The notes under the pieces: model-generated | The model's database searches: none | Seen by the model: the letters and a program-made list of their open reading frames with translations, nothing else | Told to the model about the DNA's origin: nothing | Shown here: piece by piece, positions 62,120 through 64,000 of the stretch | Layout of the letters: each line of letters opens with the position of its first letter | How positions within the stretch are numbered: the first letter of the stretch is position 1 | Position numbers and translations under genes: made by a program | NCBI GenBank assembly: GCA_963741405.1 | Contig: CAVUHX010000034.1 | Location: 1-64,000, forward strand | Source: Roseiarcus sp963741405 | GTDB lineage: Bacteria > Pseudomonadota > Alphaproteobacteria > Rhizobiales > Beijerinckiaceae | Direction: 5' to 3' | DNA: 64,000 nt

Positions 62120-64000
62120 TTGAGTTGCTGGCGTTCCCGTAACGTTTCTGACCGTGTGAGACTGCGTTCGAGCGCGGCCCTCGCAGCAGGCGTTATCGCG
62201 CTCGGCGCGGGGGAAAGCGCCCGGGCCTTCGATGTCTCCTCACTCGATGTCTTCAACTTCTTCGGGTCGAAGGATTCGCCGCCCGCCGTCTCCCGCTCGG
62301 CCATTTCCTATTCCGTGACGATCGATATCGCGGGCGGCGACTCGGCGCTCATCAATGCGGTGAAGGACGCCTCGTCGCTATGGAAGCTGCGCCAGGACGC
62401 TCCTCCGGACGGCGATGCGCTGGCGCGGCGCGCCGTGCGCGACTTCGTTCCGGTGATCGAGGCCCTGTGGGGACACGGCTACTACAACGCAACCGCGACG
62501 ATCTCGCTCGATCGCGCCGCGCTGACGATCGTCTCGAGCGACATCGGGGCCTTCTCGCGGGCCGCCGAAAGCTATCGCGACCGGGCGGTCGCGCCGATCA
62601 CCATCAAGGTCGAGCCCGGCCCGCTGTTCAGGCTGCGCTCGATCCGCGTCCTGAACTCCGCCGGCGTGGAATTCTCCAGGGATGAACTGCCGGCCCGGAT
62701 CGTCGGTCTCAAGCCCGGCGACGCCGCCGCCGCTAGCGATCTGCGCGCGGCCGAGGCGCGCATCGTCGATTATTTCCGCGCTGAGAGCCACCCCCTGGCC
62801 AAGGTTCTGTCGATCGCTCCCGTCGTCGATCACGCAGCGGATTCGATGGACGTGACAATATCGGCCGAGCCCGGTCCGGCGGCGCAGTTCGGCGAGGCGA
62901 CGATGGTCGGACCTGAGCATTTCAGCCCCGCCATCGTGCGCTCGTTCCTCTATATCGAGCCGGGCGATCCCTATTCGCCACAGGCGCTGGCCGACGCCAG
63001 GACCAGCATTCGGCAAATTCCCGCGGTCGGCAGCGTGCGCGTCACCGAAGGCGCGGCGCTCGATCCGTCTGGCCGCCTGCCCTATCAGGTCGACGTGACC
63101 GACCGCCTGCCCTATGCCGTCGGCGTGTCGGCGAAATATTCGACCACCAACGGCCCGGCCGGTCAGGCCTATTGGGAAGACCGCAACCTGTTCGGCGGCG
63201 CCGAGCGCCTTCGCCTGCAGGCCGATCTGTTCTACGCGCCGCCATGGTATGTCACATCCCAGGACATCCGGAGCTACTCGATCAACGATCTGGGCGGGCG
63301 CCTGTCCGCGAGCTTCCTCAAGCCGGCGTTGTGGGGCGCCCGAAACGATCTCCTGATCGACGCCCTCGGCGAGCGCGTCAGCACCAGCGGCGCGGGCTTC
63401 TTCGGTTATGAGGTCGAGGACGCCGACGCGACCGCCGCCCTGCGCCATCGCTTTAGTCAGTCTTTCTGGATTCAGGCGGGCGTCGAAGCGCAGACCGGCG
63501 TTGCGACGGACGCGCTCGGCAGGGTCGACTACACTCTGGTCGGGATGCCCGTGTCGATCACCTATGATTCCACCGACAGCAAGCTCGACCCGACGCGCGG
63601 CGTGCGTCTCAACGCCTCCGCCGCCGGGTTTGGAACATTCCTCGGTTCGACCCTTGATCTCGCACAGGTCAAAGCCCGCGGCTCCGCCTATTATTCGCTC
63701 AACTCCGACTCGCGCTTCGTCCTGGCCGGCCGGGTCGGATTCGGCGCCATGGGCGGCCCTTCGCTGGACGACATCCCCGCCAACTGGCGCTTCTACGCCG
63801 GCGGCGGCGGCTCGGTGCGAGGCTATGCCTATAACAGCCTCGGCCCGACCACCTGGTGGGGCGCGACGGTCGGCGGGCGGAGCCTGTTCGAGGCGTCGGC
63901 GGAACTGCGCTTGAGGCTGACCGACACGATCGGTGTGGTCCCATTCTTCGACGCCGGAAACGCCTTTGTGTCGAGCTTACCGAATTTCAGCCAGCCCTTG
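62120..64000 (+). CDS. tamA: Outer-membrane assembly factor TamA/BamA family (partial, runs off the right edge)
   Basis: Open frame with no internal ATG near the start. TTG at 62120 has the ribosome site AAAAGG eight bases upstream and gives SCWRSRNVSDRVRLRSSAAL followed by AAGVIALGAGESARA, a good signal peptide; a GTG at 62156 is the alternative. Two to three POTRA-like regions follow (ITIKVEPGPLFRLRSIRVLN, VTISAEPGPAAQFGEATMVG). The barrel starts at VDVTDRLPYAVGVSAKYSTT; the strand-turn RFYAGGGGSVRGYAYNSLGP contains the family's VRGY motif. 627 residues are visible. It acts with TamB in building outer-membrane proteins. Confidence 0.9.
   Translation, partial: MSCWRSRNVSDRVRLRSSAALAAGVIALGAGESARAFDVSSLDVFNFFGSKDSPPAVSRSAISYSVTIDIAGGDSALINAVKDASSLWKLRQDAPPDGDALARRAVRDFVPVIEALWGHGYYNATATISLDRAALTIVSSDIGAFSRAAESYRDRAVAPITIKVEPGPLFRLRSIRVLNSAGVEFSRDELPARIVGLKPGDAAAASDLRAAEARIVDYFRAESHPLAKVLSIAPVVDHAADSMDVTISAEPGPAAQFGEATMVGPEHFSPAIVRSFLYIEPGDPYSPQALADARTSIRQIPAVGSVRVTEGAALDPSGRLPYQVDVTDRLPYAVGVSAKYSTTNGPAGQAYWEDRNLFGGAERLRLQADLFYAPPWYVTSQDIRSYSINDLGGRLSASFLKPALWGARNDLLIDALGERVSTSGAGFFGYEVEDADATAALRHRFSQSFWIQAGVEAQTGVATDALGRVDYTLVGMPVSITYDSTDSKLDPTRGVRLNASAAGFGTFLGSTLDLAQVKARGSAYYSLNSDSRFVLAGRVGFGAMGGPSLDDIPANWRFYAGGGGSVRGYAYNSLGPTTWWGATVGGRSLFEASAELRLRLTDTIGVVPFFDAGNAFVSSLPNFSQPL

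Noticed and set aside
1..64000. tRNA, rRNA or riboswitch genes
   Set aside because: Intergenic gaps were read for cloverleaf and known leader patterns and none was found; a covariance-model search would be needed to exclude divergent forms.

Overview
This 64 kb window is GC-rich, densely coding alphaproteobacterial DNA. Gene content points to the Hyphomicrobiales (Rhizobiales), perhaps near Beijerinckiaceae or Methylocystaceae: an ECF sigma/anti-sigma pair next to a Tat-exported metallophosphoesterase and a c-type cytochrome, a bkd-type 2-oxoacid dehydrogenase cluster, yejABEF, bdhA coupled to a patatin, TamA, and intergenic palindromes of types common in that order. The taxonomic placement is inference; no rRNA or tRNA gene was found.

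Layout. 1-7.4 kb: sigma/anti-sigma, cytochrome c, metallophosphoesterase, epoxide-hydrolase-like enzyme, citramalate synthase (cimA), acetyltransferase and cysS. 7.4-12.4 kb: an IS1634-type transposase remnant, then an orphan type I secretion pair (HlyD/HlyB) flanked by lower-GC non-coding DNA. 12.4-16.9 kb: ohr, paiB, ispG, bdhA and patatin. 17-24.2 kb: accessory stretch holding a frameshifted enoyl-CoA hydratase, a brnTA toxin-antitoxin locus, a DUF4062 protein with a 12-unit repeat array, two small membrane proteins, a vapBC locus and a decayed gltS. 24.2-31.1 kb: bkd operon with an adenylate cyclase-like gene inserted between the two E1 genes. 31.2-35.4 kb: murB, murC, HIT protein and deoB. 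35.4-42 kb: the yejABEF peptide importer with palindromic repeats in its gaps. 42.2-48.6 kb: acetyltransferase and alr, then polyprenyl synthase, DUF2007 and a methyltransferase, then kbl-tdh (threonine to glycine). 48.7-56.3 kb: a ybhGFSR-like exporter, a TMEM175-like channel and an arsR/permease/mini-thioredoxin operon with a clear ArsR operator. 56.4-64 kb: a TPP-enzyme fragment, frameshifted trehalase, exported amidohydrolase, DHA2 drug exporter and the start of tamA, which runs off the right edge.

A recurring feature is single-base frameshifts in otherwise well-conserved genes: anti-sigma, enoyl-CoA hydratase, brnT, vapC, bkdB, the cyclase, trehalase, and many times over in the repeat array. 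In the array the extra bases fall where two repeat variants differ and the result contains both alternatives. This points to consensus or assembly merging as much as to real decay, so apparent pseudogenes should be read with that in mind. Truly truncated remnants, broken at one or both ends, are the IS1634 transposase, gltS and the TPP enzyme.

The most unusual items are the DUF4062 repeat protein sitting between two toxin-antitoxin loci that both have a broken toxin and an intact antitoxin, the cyclase inside the bkd operon, and a threonine dehydrogenase without its structural zinc cysteines.
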